From contig OX419758.1 in assembly GCA_948567375.1 (NCBI GenBank), forward strand, positions 58,533,001-58,597,000: 64,000 nucleotides of DNA, given 5' to 3'. This stretch comes from Lunularia cruciata (taxonomy: Eukaryota > Streptophyta > Marchantiopsida > Lunulariales > Lunulariaceae). Position 1 is the stretch's first letter. Every line of letters starts with the position of its first letter. A program made the position numbers and the translations under genes. Below, piece after piece: positions 1 to 10,903 of this stretch. The notes under the pieces are model-generated. The model was not told the origin of the DNA and did not search any database. It was given only the letters and a program-made list of their open reading frames with translations.

Positions 1-2100
1 TGAAAAAGGTATCCAAGTGTTGGATAAAATAGACGTAATTAAAAAATTAGGTGCTCCAAAAGATTAGACTCAACTCAAGAGTTTCTTGGGATTGACAAGG
101 TTCTATTGTTGATTTGTCAAGGACTTCTCCAAGGTGTCACAACCTCTAATGGTAGCACTTGACAAGGGGAAGAAATGGATGTAGGGAATTGCAAATTTTT
201 TGGCCTTTTAGGAATTGAAAGATGCATTACTACATGCACCAATCTTGAAATGGTATGACCATAAAAAATCCAATCAAGTTGGCTACAAATGCATCGGGTG
301 TTGAGATAGGAGCAATCCTACAATAGAATGGAATGACGGATAACACCCAATTGCCTATTTCTCTTGAAAGCTATTACTGGTAGAATGCAATTATCACACC
401 ATCAAATAAGAAGAGTTGGCAATTGACCTTACAACCAAGCATTGGAAGCACTATCTTGGCAAGAAGGTATTTGTAGTGGAGACATATCACAAATCTTTAG
501 TCTACCTTGAGACACAAAAAGAATTATCTCATTGATAAATTTGGTGGATAGAGTGGAGACAATGGTTCAACATGATGATTATAAAAGTGGAAGGTAAGAA
601 ATTACTTGTAGATCTATTCACCTAAATACCTATGGCAAATAAACTAGTGGTAGAGGTCAATATGAATATAGAATTTTGGCTAAGGATTATTATTGCTACA
701 AAGATTGACCTATAGATTATAAGAGCTCAATCATCCAAAGGCATAACCCATACCCAAGGTTTCACCTTTTGTGATGGTAAGTTATGGATCTCGGATGTTG
801 TAGACCTAAGAACCACCATCCTAGCAAAATTTCATGATTCTACCATTGTAGGTCATGTTGGAGTAGACAAGACCTGAGATGCAATCAAATGCCATTACTA
901 TTGGCCCAAGATGAGTAATTTTGTGATGGATTATGTTCAAAGTTGCCTACTTTGTCAAAAAAATAAAGGTTCTAATTAGGTTACCATAAGACTCATTCAC
1001 CCCTCTCTACTCCTACACAACATCAGGAACAAGTCAGCATGGATTTGGTTTGTGAATTGCCCAAGATCACCTTAGTCTTTATAGACCAACTTAGTAAAAT
1101 GATTATGTGTGTCTTACAACCAAGGACATGACTTCTTCACAATAAGCTCAATTGTATTTAATTGTAGTCCTTTCTCACCAAGGCTTGTCTTGAGTGCTCA
1201 TCATCGAGCAAGGCACTCAATTCACTAATTTTTTTTGGAAAACACTCTTTGGTGTCTTCAAAACTATACTGGCCATGTCCATGACATACCATCCACAGAA
1301 AAATAGACACATAGACTAGACTAATTGCACTATTGAGGACATGTTCCAATGCTTCACCGTAGAGGAGCAAGAAAGGTGGGATACATGTTACTTCCACTGG
1401 TGGAATTTGCCTACAACAATTTATTGAATGCATCTACAAATGTCACACCAATCTTCCTCATGTATAGGGATCACCTTGTCATACCTTCAAGCTTGGTAAG
1501 GACTTTCACAATGACTACAAAGGTTGATGATGTCAACACTTTTGTTTCTAGAATCCAACAAGGTGTGGAGAATGCCAAGTGCAAGTTGCAAATCACACAA
1601 AATTGACAAAAATAATATGAAAATGCACAATGCAAGCAAATAGAGTTCAATATTGGAGATCAATTTTGGCTTTCCACAACCAACCTCAAATTAGTTGGCC
1701 CTTGTAAGCTCAAACCTCATTTTATTGGGCCTTTTCCCATCCTTCATCAAAATTGGCGCAATGGGTTATCACCTTAAGCTATTGCCACACATGAAGACCC
1801 ATCAAGTGTTTCATGTTTCCTTTTTATGCATGTATGCATCCCAACCACCGCACTTTTCTTCCATACAAGAAGTTAGACCTTGTACAACACTCATTTATGG
1901 TATAGAGGAATATGAAGTTGAAGGCAATCTCCAAAAAATATATTCATGGTACGTACCATCCACATGTGAAATATCTTGTACATTGGAAAGAGTACCCATT
2001 ATATGAGGCAACATGGGAGCCAAAATCTAACTTGACCTATGCACAAGTGTTAGTGAAATCTTATGAGCAATATCTTTGCAATGAGGATGTTGCATCTTAA
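1..2100 (+). pseudogene. Decayed chromovirus pol, 3' part (RT end, RNase H, integrase, chromodomain)
   Basis: This is the 3' portion of a Ty3/gypsy polyprotein, cut by the window edge and broken by many stops and frameshifts. Conceptual fragments follow the order RT thumb (about 1-130, QLKSFLGLTRFY), RNase H (about 240-540, HWKHYLGKKVF), integrase zinc-binding region (about 820-960, with its HHCC residues still present and YYWPKM), integrase core (from about 1030, MDLVCELPK), the GPF/SH3-like segment (about 1690-1830) and a chromodomain (about 1880-2060, WKEYPLYEATWEP). A frameshift near 1940 separates the two halves of the chromodomain. The chromodomain places it in the chromovirus branch. 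It is clearly related to the fuller element at 14945-21583 but is more decayed, so it is an older insertion. The reading ends at a stop at 2098-2100, immediately before the PPT and LTR, as expected for gypsy elements. Confidence 0.9.
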
Positions 2101-2112
2101 AAGTGGGAGGTT
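2099..2112 (+). other. Polypurine tract of the decayed chromovirus
   Basis: A purine-rich run (AAAAGTGGGAGG) sits directly before an LTR that begins TGTAATAC. This is the normal place for the plus-strand primer of an LTR retrotransposon. The fuller element has a matching tract at 15709-15724 on the other strand. Confidence 0.75.
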
Positions 2113-2695
2113 TGTAATACCATTAGCTAGACATATGATTACATGTGTAAATTGGCTTTGTAATATCTAGAAGGATGTTATATATGATGGTCTAAGTAGA
2201 TTTAATAGAGGTATAATAAAAAGAGTCTTTCCACTAATAGGACAAAGATTGAAAACACCCTAAAAACTTCAAAATCAATTTAAGATATCTAAACTGATGA
2301 ATTAGGTCTCAAAAATTGAAAGATGTTGCCTTGTCCTTCCATGTTTGTCTAGTTGAAAATTTTGTAATGGTACCTTACCCTTGCTATTTTGAGCTTCCTA
2401 CAAGAAAATTCTACAAAGATTCCTCTAGTCAAACTTGTTTGACCAACCATTTAGGACAAGGATCTATATATTACCCATCCATGCAACTAATCTAAGGGTG
2501 GAGCTTGCTGATATGTCACCAATCCATATATTTGATCCAAGGGTGGAGATCCATTTGAAGGGATACTCTTTGCAATATAATAAAGATAAGGTGCTCCTTT
2601 GGAACATTGGAGTATTGAGGGATGAAGTTTTGTATTTCTCTTGTGTTTCTTTTCATATGTTTCTCTTGGGGTTCTATTGTCCTCAGACCATTACC
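2113..2695 (+). repeat. 3' LTR of the decayed chromovirus (short form, about 583 bp)
   Basis: It starts TGTAATACC and ends near CCATTAC, a decayed form of the family's terminal GTATTACA. It shares blocks with the other LTRs in the window: the two-word signature GGTACCTTAC, the TTGACCAAC segment, repeated ATCCAAGGGTGGAG, and the TATATAA/AATAAAG promoter region. Unlike the LTRs at 11963, 13216, 14945 and 20815 it has only one copy of a U3 segment of about 150 bp, which explains its shorter length. The right end is uncertain by a few bases and no target duplication can be checked, because the left end of the element is outside the window. Confidence 0.8.
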
Positions 2696-3299
2696 CTTGT
2701 GCGACAAAATGCAACTCTCCAAATGTGAAAATTCACTGATGCCTTCATGTCTTTCAAACCCCCCATCTGGTTATGTGACCATAAATGACCAGGTTTTGTG
2801 AGAAGTGCCAAATGCAGCACTCTCAACTCTAGAGATGTGAAAATGCAAAATGTGAAAATTCAAGAATGCACTTCACTAGTATTTCACAACCTGAGATCAC
2901 AACTATTTCATGGAAATATGAACTACGAGACCAAAAGTGACATGGTGTTGTTATGTTGCAAAAGAATAGAGAGCCTAAATTGCACACTATTCTTGAGTTC
3001 CAAATTCAATTAATAATTAATACTTCCAGACTAACCCATAGTTGAAAAATCTTACGAGTCACCTTTTATGGATTTTGTAAACTTTACCAAGATTCCTTGC
3101 ATGCCAAGATTTCCATCAAATTTTAACAAACTACTTGGAGAATAGTTTAAAGATCTTTAATCATACCTAAAAAAGTATTACTAAAACCCCCTAAGGTCAT
3201 GATAGTCCTGGATCAGCATTGGTATAAGAGATACCAAGATTCAAATATGAGGCAACAACGGCCACATGCTTTCCAACATTTTGGCTCTCCTATATTGCT
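2696..3299. other. Spacer, nothing recognised
   Basis: AT-rich sequence with no supported gene. A TGGTATAAGAG string at about 3219 faintly resembles a retroelement primer-binding site, but no LTR end precedes it convincingly. Confidence 0.5.
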
Positions 3300-3415
3300 A
3301 AAGCATCTTCTCTTCAAAACTACAAACATGTAGAGGCAAAAAACACACCACTTCTCTAAAGCAACTTCTCTTTAGAAATACAAATGTTTAGAGGCAACAA
3401 ACACATAATTTCTTT
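3300..3415. repeat. 58-bp tandem dimer
   Basis: Two adjacent 58-bp units (3300-3357 and 3358-3415) share AAAGCA-CTTCTCTT, ACAAA-TGT-TAGAGGCAA and AAACACA in register, with scattered substitutions. This is a local duplication with no evident function. Confidence 0.75.
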
Positions 3416-4299
3416 GATAACACAAGTAACATCAATCTGCATCCGGATGTTGAGACTTCTTGGGTCCTAGTTCCCAATACAACACTGGTGAGATAGGACG
3501 GACCATGGTGCCAGTAGCTAGTCTCAACAGTCACTTGTGGCTGTGATGTTGCACTTAGTTAACTAAGTTGGGTGTTTAAAGTAACGGACAACCTATTGTC
3601 TAGTAGTTGGAGTGTCCAAAGTAACAAACAACCAATTTGGAGATGTGATATATTCATATATTTGTTGTATTCAAGCATAAAAGGTGGGGTTAGCCAAGCA
3701 GTCAACAAATTATAGACTTGGCAATCAGGTGGAAATGTAAAATGAAATTTCATTTATCAAGAATTGAGAATATCACAATGTTTTTTGAAGTTGGAATAAT
3801 ATGTCCCAAATCGAATAATAAGTCATGGATCTTTTGGTATTGCATGGAAATATCTAAAATGTTTACATCTTTAGATGTCTTTGATCTAAAATATGTTTTA
3901 ACATTTCTATAGTTAAAATCATTACATTCACTGACTTATATTATCGTTACTCCTCATAAAATGGTCAAGTCTCAAGCTCTAGTTGAATATTCCCAAAGCC
4001 CATGAACTTGTATAGAATCGACAAAAGTGGTGGAACTCATATGGAACTAAAAAAAGTAGTGACATGCAATTTATAGGAAGAACACAACTCAAGGAAGAGT
4101 ACCAACCACATATCATATGCGTGCATCTTGGGAAAAAGTGGTAACACACACCTTATAAGACAAAATAACAAAAGAAAATTCTAATGTAGGGACGTCAACA
4201 TTGCATTCGGGGAACAAGTGAAGAAGCAACGGTCCTTGTGTCCTCCACATGGCAAGAATAAGCCACCTCACCATTGTGTCTATACAAGGTATAAGGAAT
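3416..4299. other. Spacer, nothing recognised
   Basis: No gene is supported. The stretch is repeat-like in composition and short of open frames. It leads into the left arm of the foldback structure. Confidence 0.45.
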
Positions 4300-5000
4300 C
4301 AAGAAAAGCTGACCTCATAGAACACAAGAAGGATGGGAAGACCTCATAAAGCCATACAAGGGAGAGACAAAAAGGTAGAAGGGAGCTAGGCCCCAATAAT
4401 ATTGATATGAGAAATTGACCTAATCGCACCTAAGATATTCAAGCTATGCAAATTGTAAGGTCTACAAACTCTTGGAGCATCCAAAGAAGCATCACCTAGA
4501 GTGAGTGATTGCTCTCCTATGGATTGCACCAACCAATGCTCTTTGTAGAGCAATGGACATAAGCTCTATAAAGTATGCTACAGAGTATGAGGGTGAGAAT
4601 AATACACTTATTGTTTAATATGATATGCTCTCACACACTCTTTGACAAATGTATCAAACTCTATGTCCATCGCTCCATATAACTCCAAGGCTAAAATTTG
4701 TTACATAATATGAGAGCGAGAGTGGTACCATTAGCATTTAATATGATATGATCTCACACACTCTTTGACAAATATGTTGAATGCCATGTTCATTGCTCCA
4801 TATAACTCCAAGGCTAGAGGAAAAAAAGTAACCTTGCTACATACCTCTATACTTGGAGACTTTGGATAACCTATACTTAGAAACCTTGCATGCCGTGACA
4901 CCTCTTGTGCCGCACATCTAGGAGGATGGGTGACTCTTTCTCCATAATTGTATCATACATAAGTACCATAACCTATAACATTTTTGGATACTTGGGCTCT
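4300..5000 (+). repeat. Foldback element, left arm
   Basis: This arm matches the reverse complement of 5640-6180 in colinear blocks. From the outside in, the blocks are the dispersed module (GGATGGGAAGACC and AGGCCCCAAT), GACTGCTCTCCTA-type sequence with GGATTGCACCA, GTAGAGC-TGGACA, TATGCTACA-AGTATGAG, CACTC-TTGACAAAT, CTCCATATAACTCCAAGGCT, CTATACTTGGA and ACC-TAACATT. The arms are diverged, so the structure is old. The module copy at the outer end (about 4300-4400) is degenerate. An internal tandem duplication makes this arm longer than its partner. No transposase is recognised between the arms. Confidence 0.75.
4573..4818 (+). repeat. 123-bp tandem duplication inside the left foldback arm
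   Basis: Units 4573-4695 and 4696-4818 share TATGAG, TTTAATATGATATG, TCTCACACACTCTTTGACAA and GCTCCATATAACTCCAAGGCT in register. The right arm has this unit once, so the duplication happened in the left arm after the arms formed, or was lost from the right one. Confidence 0.8.
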
Positions 5001-5639
5001 CTCGGCACCCCTACTTTCCTCTCGTCTTGTGGTTGTTGATAGGCCAATTTTGGAGACTTAAGTGATAGCGGTAGAGGAGTGATAATTTTCTCTTTAGATG
5101 TTATTGCAACAGACTAGAGATAGTCTATCTCCATAGGTACGTGCAGACCTTCTACCTTTTGCTTCTTTATTGTCAGATTTGACTAGAGGTTTATAGTATT
5201 CTTTGATGGAGCAACAATATCAAAATATGTTACATTCTTTCTTAGTTGACTTGTCCATTCCTCAAGCTACTAGAGCATGTATTCGCTCTTGCTCTGGCAA
5301 GGGTGCATGCTCATAGATCCTAGCTTGATTGTGCATTAGTGCATTCTGACTCTCTCTAGCTACTTTCTTTACAACGATGAGGTTTTGCTTAGGTTTGCTC
5401 CACTCATCTGCATCTTCATTACTCACTTGTGAGTGCAATTCTACACTAGATGCAACAATGGTCCATATGACATGGTGTCCTTTTGGAGGAAAGAAGATAG
5501 CTACCCATGATACTATTAGGAACATAGTGTTTGCTATGGCACAAGAGAGTGTATACTTGGCTTGGAAGGAGCATTCGTATGCCTTGCAAATGACACGTGT
5601 CAAGGTAGAATTATACTTTGTTTGAGATGATCAGGTGAT
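5001..5639. other. Loop of the foldback structure, no recognised gene
   Basis: Sequence between the two inverted arms. It carries short open frames on both strands, the longest 113 codons on the minus strand (5262-5603). None shows a transposase signature or any family I recognise. It could be captured host sequence or the remains of a transposase gene. Confidence 0.4.
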
Positions 5640-6180
5640 AGTAGTGAATGTTATGGTTACGGACCCTACGCATGATATAGTTTTGGAGTGAGTGATTACC
5701 CACCCCTTGGATGGATAGTGAGTGCAACAACAACCGCAACAGTTCTTAAGGTTTCCAAGTATAGGGTAATGCAGCGGGGTCACCTCTTTGTTCCTATAGC
5801 CTTGGAGTTATATGGAGCTATGGACACAACATTGACACATTTGTCAAGGAGTGCACGAGCTTATCATGTTAGGCGCCAGGTACCACTCTCACTCTTATTC
5901 TCATACTTTGTAGCATATTTTAGACCGTAGTGTGTCCAAAGCTCTACATAGGGTAGTGGCTGGTGCAATCCTTAGGAGAGCAGTCACACTAGATAATAAG
6001 ACTCCATATGTTCATGTTGTTTGGAAACCATCGGGCTTGCATAACTTAGAAATCTTAAGAACAATAATGCAGATTTTGCATATCAACTCTATTGGGGCTT
6101 AGCCCCATTTTACCTATTTTGTCTCACCCTTGTACGCGTTGATGGGGTCTTCCCATCCTTCGAGTTTCCTTGCGTGGGTG
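5640..6180 (-). repeat. Foldback element, right arm, ending in the dispersed two-hairpin module
   Basis: Reverse complement of the left arm (4300-5000). At its outer end, 6091-6180, is a well preserved minus-strand copy of the dispersed module: GGGGCTTAGCCCC and GATGGGGTCTTCCCATCC are both kept as inverted repeats. Another fragment of the module (GGCGACCGCGTAGGAAA) lies at 6381-6397, inside a duplicated GACAGGAAGTGATCCTTAA context. That suggests more than one insertion or rearrangement just upstream of the permease gene. Confidence 0.75.
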
Positions 6181-7042
6181 GACTTTTAGTAACGAGGCCC
6201 GCTCGCTTCCGCCTCACATGGTCTAAGTACTGCCGAAGGATTTGCTTAAGACCGGCGATACGTAGTTAAGTGGGGTCCACGGACATGAATAGAGTGCGGC
6301 CATTCGCTCCAACGCTGTGGGAGAGTTTGAACCTTCACTCAACGCCCAAGACTATTTCTCACTGACAGAAGGAGGGAAGGGCGACCGCGTAGGAAACACG
6401 ACAGGAAGTGATCCTTAAATCTCACTGACAGGAAGTGATCCTTAATCTTCGTTGTGACGGGAATTGGAGAGGGCACTCTGTCACGTGGATACGATCTCAC
6501 TTGTCCCTTGACTAGACTTGGTTGTTTGTTTGCAGAGACGCTGCTGACACTTATAACACGTCCCCTTCTGGACAGGCTTTGGATCCAGACAGACGCCCAA
6601 TTGTACTGGTACCATAAGGGAAAAGAGCAGGATTATTATTGTTGTCTCTTCTGAGAAGTAGATTACGGTGTTGTGGATGTGGAAAAGTTGGAGCAAGTGA
6701 TGCAGAATCGAAACCGTGAAGTTGATGTCATGAAAAAGCTGAATTCATAGATGATTGAAATTCGACTCTGACGTCGGCGATAAGACATTTGACGTGTACG
6801 CAGTGCAGCAACCTTGAGATGTTCCTGCCCGGATGATTGAGCGTCCAAAGTGAAGAGAACGCAGCCATCTTAACAGCGAGCTGAGCTGGTTGGGAGTACA
6901 TAGCTCGAACCTGACAACCAAATTGTCAAGCTTAATCGTAAGGACTTAGGCTCGTGTAAGAAGAGCAATTCCAGGGGTCGAGGACGGCGAGGGAAGGACA
7001 TTCCAAATAGAAGCGACTGAACCAGAAAGGGCGCAGCTAATC
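6181..7042 (+). promoter_or_regulatory. Upstream region and probable 5' UTR of the BAT1-type permease gene
   Basis: GC content rises here compared with the spacer to the left, as expected near a gene start. I cannot fix a transcription start or a TATA box. The reading frame of exon 1 stays open upstream to a stop at 6947, giving 31 extra codons without an in-frame ATG. Confidence 0.35.
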
Positions 7043-10000
7043 ATGAAGGAGAAGGATACCGGGCAGGCGCGCCTGGAGGCGCTAGGATATAAGCAAGAGT
7101 TAAAGCGGGATTTGTCGTGAGTCTTCTCCACTTCACGAATGTGTCTTTCCTCTGTACTAGCTTAAAAGACAACTCTTCACAAGACTTTTTTGTGAATTTT
7201 TTTAATCCCTCTAACGTGATCTCCTCAAGTCAGTAGGTCCAACTTTCCAATCTCTGCTCAGATTTGCGGTGACAGACTTAGATCCGCATTAACCCCTAAG
7301 CACGCTTGATGGATTAAACAAGAAATGTGCTAAACATACAACGAGCTGCAGCAACATATCCCGTAACATCATTTAGCTGTCTCAGGAGTACCATCCATTA
7401 AAGTGAGACTTGATACGTGGTCCTGTTTCAAGTCTCGAATCAATTTGATGATGCTGTGTTCTCAAGGATAGTGTAGCCATTCTCAATTTACTCTAATGAG
7501 ACTGTGTTCTCTTTTCTTACTGTTCAGATTTCGTCAAAGACGAGCTTCTGGTTTATCGATGTTCCACTTCCTTTGATATTTATATGCTTCCTTGGTCTTG
7601 ATGTCTGCAGATTGCTTTCGAATTTTGCCTTCTCCTTCGCCATTATTTCAATATTGACTGGAATTACCACCCTGTACAACACGGGACTGAGGTATGGCGG
7701 TACAGTATCAATGATCTGGGGGTGGCTTATAGCAGGATTTTTCAACATGTTCGTGGGTCTGGCTATGGCCGAGATTTGTTCAGCATTTCCAACTTCTGGT
7801 GGTTTATATTACTGGAGTTATAAGCTTGCCGGGCCGTCATGGGGACCTTTCGCATCCTGGATGACTGGCTGGTAAGTTACTTGACTTTCTCAGTTGCTGT
7901 GACCAGTAAAATAAAGCATACTTTGTATCATCGATGACACCAAGTACACCCATGTGCGGTTTTGAACATTGTTTGGGCTTCCGAGTTGCTATACGATCGC
8001 GTTGATTTATGATTGTCCTGTGCGGGATCCTCTGCGATTAACTAATGAAACTTGAGTTTTGCCGTCGTTGCAGGTATAACGTGATTGGCCAGGTGTTTTG
8101 TATCTACCCATTCTCAGTCGACCAATTAGCAGAGTCAAGATTTGAACTTCTGCTTTGAACTTCCATAGCTTGATACACCTCATCCGTTCGTCTTTCGCTC
8201 GAAGTAGAGCTCATCTTCAGATCATTTGCCGCTATCATCAAAACATAACACAATCTTTCAATTCCATTAAACGGGTGTACAATAATGAGCGAGTCGACTA
8301 GTTCATCTTTCTGTTCAGTTTTACACACTTTGTTTACATGGCATGAGGTTTATAGCTCGAGGTGAAAGAGTGAGCCTAGAATTCATATGCTAAATATTGG
8401 GTCGTGCAGTGGGCTGTAACAACAAGTATCGACTTTTCTCTGGCCACTCTTTTGCAAGTTATGATCTTGCTTGCCACTGGAGGGGGTAATGGAGGTGGTT
8501 ACTATGCTTCCAAGTACGTGGTGATAGCATTCCATGGTGGAATACTTTTTCTGCATGCTCTCATGAATAGCATGTCCATCAACTTGCTGGCTTATTTGGG
8601 AACCCTGGCAGCATTGTGGAATTTGTTTGGTAACTTTTCTATTCCCCTCGGGCAAGAACACTGAAATTGTATATATCATAGTTGGATGTCTTAGTAAATA
8701 GGTGTAGAAGAAGTTCAGTAAATAGGTGTAAATTAAGTTGATTATCTCTGCATTTCTCCAATTCTTGTAAGAAATACTCGTAACAGCAGATTCAGGTTTA
8801 TTTCTGTACTCAGACTACATTACTAGCACACGTTCTGATATTACTTCTCTTTGTCACTTTCCAGGGGTGGTTGTTCTCGTGATTTTGATTCCCCTAGTTG
8901 CAACTCAAAGACAAACTGTAGAATATGTATTCACCTCCTTCAACACGAACACCGATGCTGGCATTCAAAGCGAGCCCTACATCTTTCTTCTGGGTCTTTT
9001 GATGAGTCAGTACACACTGAGTGGCTATGATGCATCTGCTCACATGGTAAGCTGAATATTAAGCAACTACAATCCATCCTCATGCAGAAATTTCGCAAAT
9101 TCTGTTTCTTAGGGGTACTTCTCCTAGGCTCTCCTCTTAAAAGTTGATACAATCGACACAAACTAGAACAAGTTGTTCCATTTGTTCTGTTATTTTTCTG
9201 CTCAAAGAGTTGCATAACGAATTGTATGAGGTTCGGTACTTGGTTGATGGATGATCGCAGAATTGACGAACTGTTTGTGATGTTTCTAGTCAGAAGAAAC
9301 CAAGTCATCAGATAAGAATGGTGGCTATGGCATCCTGAGTGCCATCGGGATTTCCATTATTGCAGGGTGGGCATATCTCATAGGCGTAACCTTTGCAGTG
9401 GACGACCCGGTTCGTCTTCTGGACCCCGAGAATGACGCAAAGGGATACGCTATCGCCCAGGTCTTCTTCGATGTTTTCAACGGCAGATATGGTAGTGGCA
9501 CCGGAGGCATTGTATGCTTGGGTGTAGTGGCTGTGGCCATCTTCTTTTGTGGTATGGGTTCTATAACAAGCAACTCGAGGTACAATACTGAAACTCAAGT
9601 ATCTTCAGTCAGGTCTATTGGTAGTCAGAAACAATATGATCAGTCTTGAGATTTCGAGACGTTAGGACTTGGAAGGAAGTGGCGGAAGTTGTTTCAGAGG
9701 ATTCCAGCTCAATTCTTGAAGAGATCATTTCCCTTCTACTCTTTCAGGAGTCCGAGTGATGTTGCAAGTAGCAGCTAACAACATCATCGGGATTGCTACG
9801 TGGCAGGATGGTGTTTGCTTTCTCCAGGGATGGCGCTATGCCCCTGTCAAACTTGTGGCATGCGGTAGACAGAAGAGATATTCCGCTGAATGCCGTTTGG
9901 CTGTCAGCATTTATTGCGTTCGTTATGGCGCTGACGGTGAAATTTTCTTGCTTTCCACTTGAGTTCTCTCATAACTGTTTGATAGTTGTTCTAGAACTCT

Positions 10001-10523
10001 TCCCTTTACCGATGCTGTGCATCATGAGACCGAGCTTAGGTTCATCTGTGTTCATCTGACCCTGTTGTTTGTCTAAAACTCTTTCTCTTTCTCCTGAATT
10101 TGCCAGAGATGGCGCATACAGATAGCTGAAACTGAAATTGGACTTTCCTTGATGCAGTCACTGGGAAGCTTGGTGGCATTTCAAGCTATGGTCTCTATTG
10201 CCACAATCGGGCTATACATCGCATACGCACTGCCCATTTTCTTCCGGATAACTATAGCCCGAAATACATTCGTTGCAGGACCTATCAACTTGGGGCGTTT
10301 CAGCATCTTCGTGGGTTGGGTAGCAGTCTTATGGGTGACCACAATCACAGTCCTGTTTTGCCTACCAACGGTCTACCCTGTTAAGGCAGACACTCTGAAT
10401 TACACTCCGATTGCTGTTGGCGGAGTGCTGATCTTCGCTCTTGGCTATTGGTTGCTTAGCGCTAGGAAGTGGTTCAAGGGACCTGTAAGTAACTACGTAG
10501 GCAACCAGGGACTGCAGGCTTAA
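7043..10523 (+). CDS. BAT1: Bidirectional amino acid transporter / GABA permease (BAT1/GABP type, APC superfamily), 8 exons
   Basis: Exons: 7043-7116, 7611-7871, 8074-8092, 8410-8629, 8865-9046, 9290-9579, 9807-9936 and 10158-10523. All introns are GT-AG, and the frame joins through every junction to give 513 residues, the usual length of the family. What is seen: ALGYKQELKRDLS at the N-terminus, then TTLYNTGLRYGG, FPTSGGLYYWSYKLAG, a Gly-rich TGGGNGGGYYASKY loop, YDASAHM, ENDAKGYAIAQVF, TSNSR, FSRDGAMPLSNLWH and LGRFSIFVGWVAVLWV, in the order known for plant BAT1. The hydrophobic pattern fits the 12 membrane helices of APC carriers. Plant BAT1 moves amino acids in both directions, and a mitochondrial GABA permease role has been described for it; the membrane used here cannot be told. 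The start at 7043 is the only in-frame ATG after the stop at 6947. Exon 3 is only 19 nt. Confidence 0.93.
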
Positions 10524-10793
10524 GTTAGAGGTAAATGAAACCCTGGCAATTTCCACCCAAACTTCGGCGCTGAGCTTGCTAACGGATCCCATGTTCGATA
10601 AATTTGCAAGTCAGAGCAATTGTAGAGTGTTAAGCTGTCAAACATTTTTAGTGCAAGGTTGCAGAGCCGAAGTGTACAGTTGCAGCCCGTCCTTATAACA
10701 GAAGTGCTAATCGGGCATTGACACCATGACCTGCTGTCGCTGCCTAATCACAAGCTTAAGACTATCGCCATTCCACTATCAAAATGTTTAAAT
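10524..10793 (+). other. 3' flank of the permease gene
   Basis: It probably holds the 3' UTR. I cannot fix a polyadenylation site. It ends at the 12-bp direct repeat that precedes the module insertion. Confidence 0.4.
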
Positions 10794-10891
10794 AGAAAAA
10801 CGAAAGCGACCGCGTTGAAAAAACGAAGGATGGGAAGACCCCATCGAGCCGTACAGGGGAGAGAAAAAGAGGTAAAATGGGGCTAAGCCCC
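10794..10891 (+). repeat. Dispersed two-hairpin module with a 12-bp target-site duplication
   Basis: A short repeat with GCGACCGCG near its left end, then GATGGG-AAGAC-CCCATC and TGGGGCT-AAGCCCCA as two self-complementary hairpins about 30 nt apart. It is flanked by AAATGTTTAAAT at 10782-10793 and 10892-10903, a perfect 12-bp direct repeat. Target duplications of this length are typical of LINE-driven retroposition such as SINEs, rather than of most DNA transposons. I do not recognise pol III A or B boxes or a tRNA-like head. Related copies are at 6091-6180 (minus) and 34932-35034 (plus), and degenerate ones near 4310 and 59205. Confidence 0.8.
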
Positions 10892-10903
10892 AAATGTTTA
10901 AAT

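Noticed and set aside
3217-3232. Possible PBS for initiator tRNA-Met (TGGTATAAGAG)
   Set aside because: Two mismatches in the first eleven bases and no convincing LTR end in front of it.
5262-5603. 113-codon minus-strand frame in the foldback loop as a possible transposase
   Set aside because: No DDE, zinc-finger or other transposase signature is visible, and a competing plus-strand frame covers the same stretch.
4300-6180. The two long repeats read as LTRs of a retrotransposon
   Set aside because: They are inverted, not direct, and lack paired TG/CA ends, PBS and PPT.
8383-9598. Minus-strand open frames under the permease exons
   Set aside because: All are antisense to exons that join in frame to a well-known family.
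9398-9649. Open frame running past permease exon 6
   Set aside because: It reads through the intron 6 donor at 9580. The family sequence requires splicing from 9579 to 9807.
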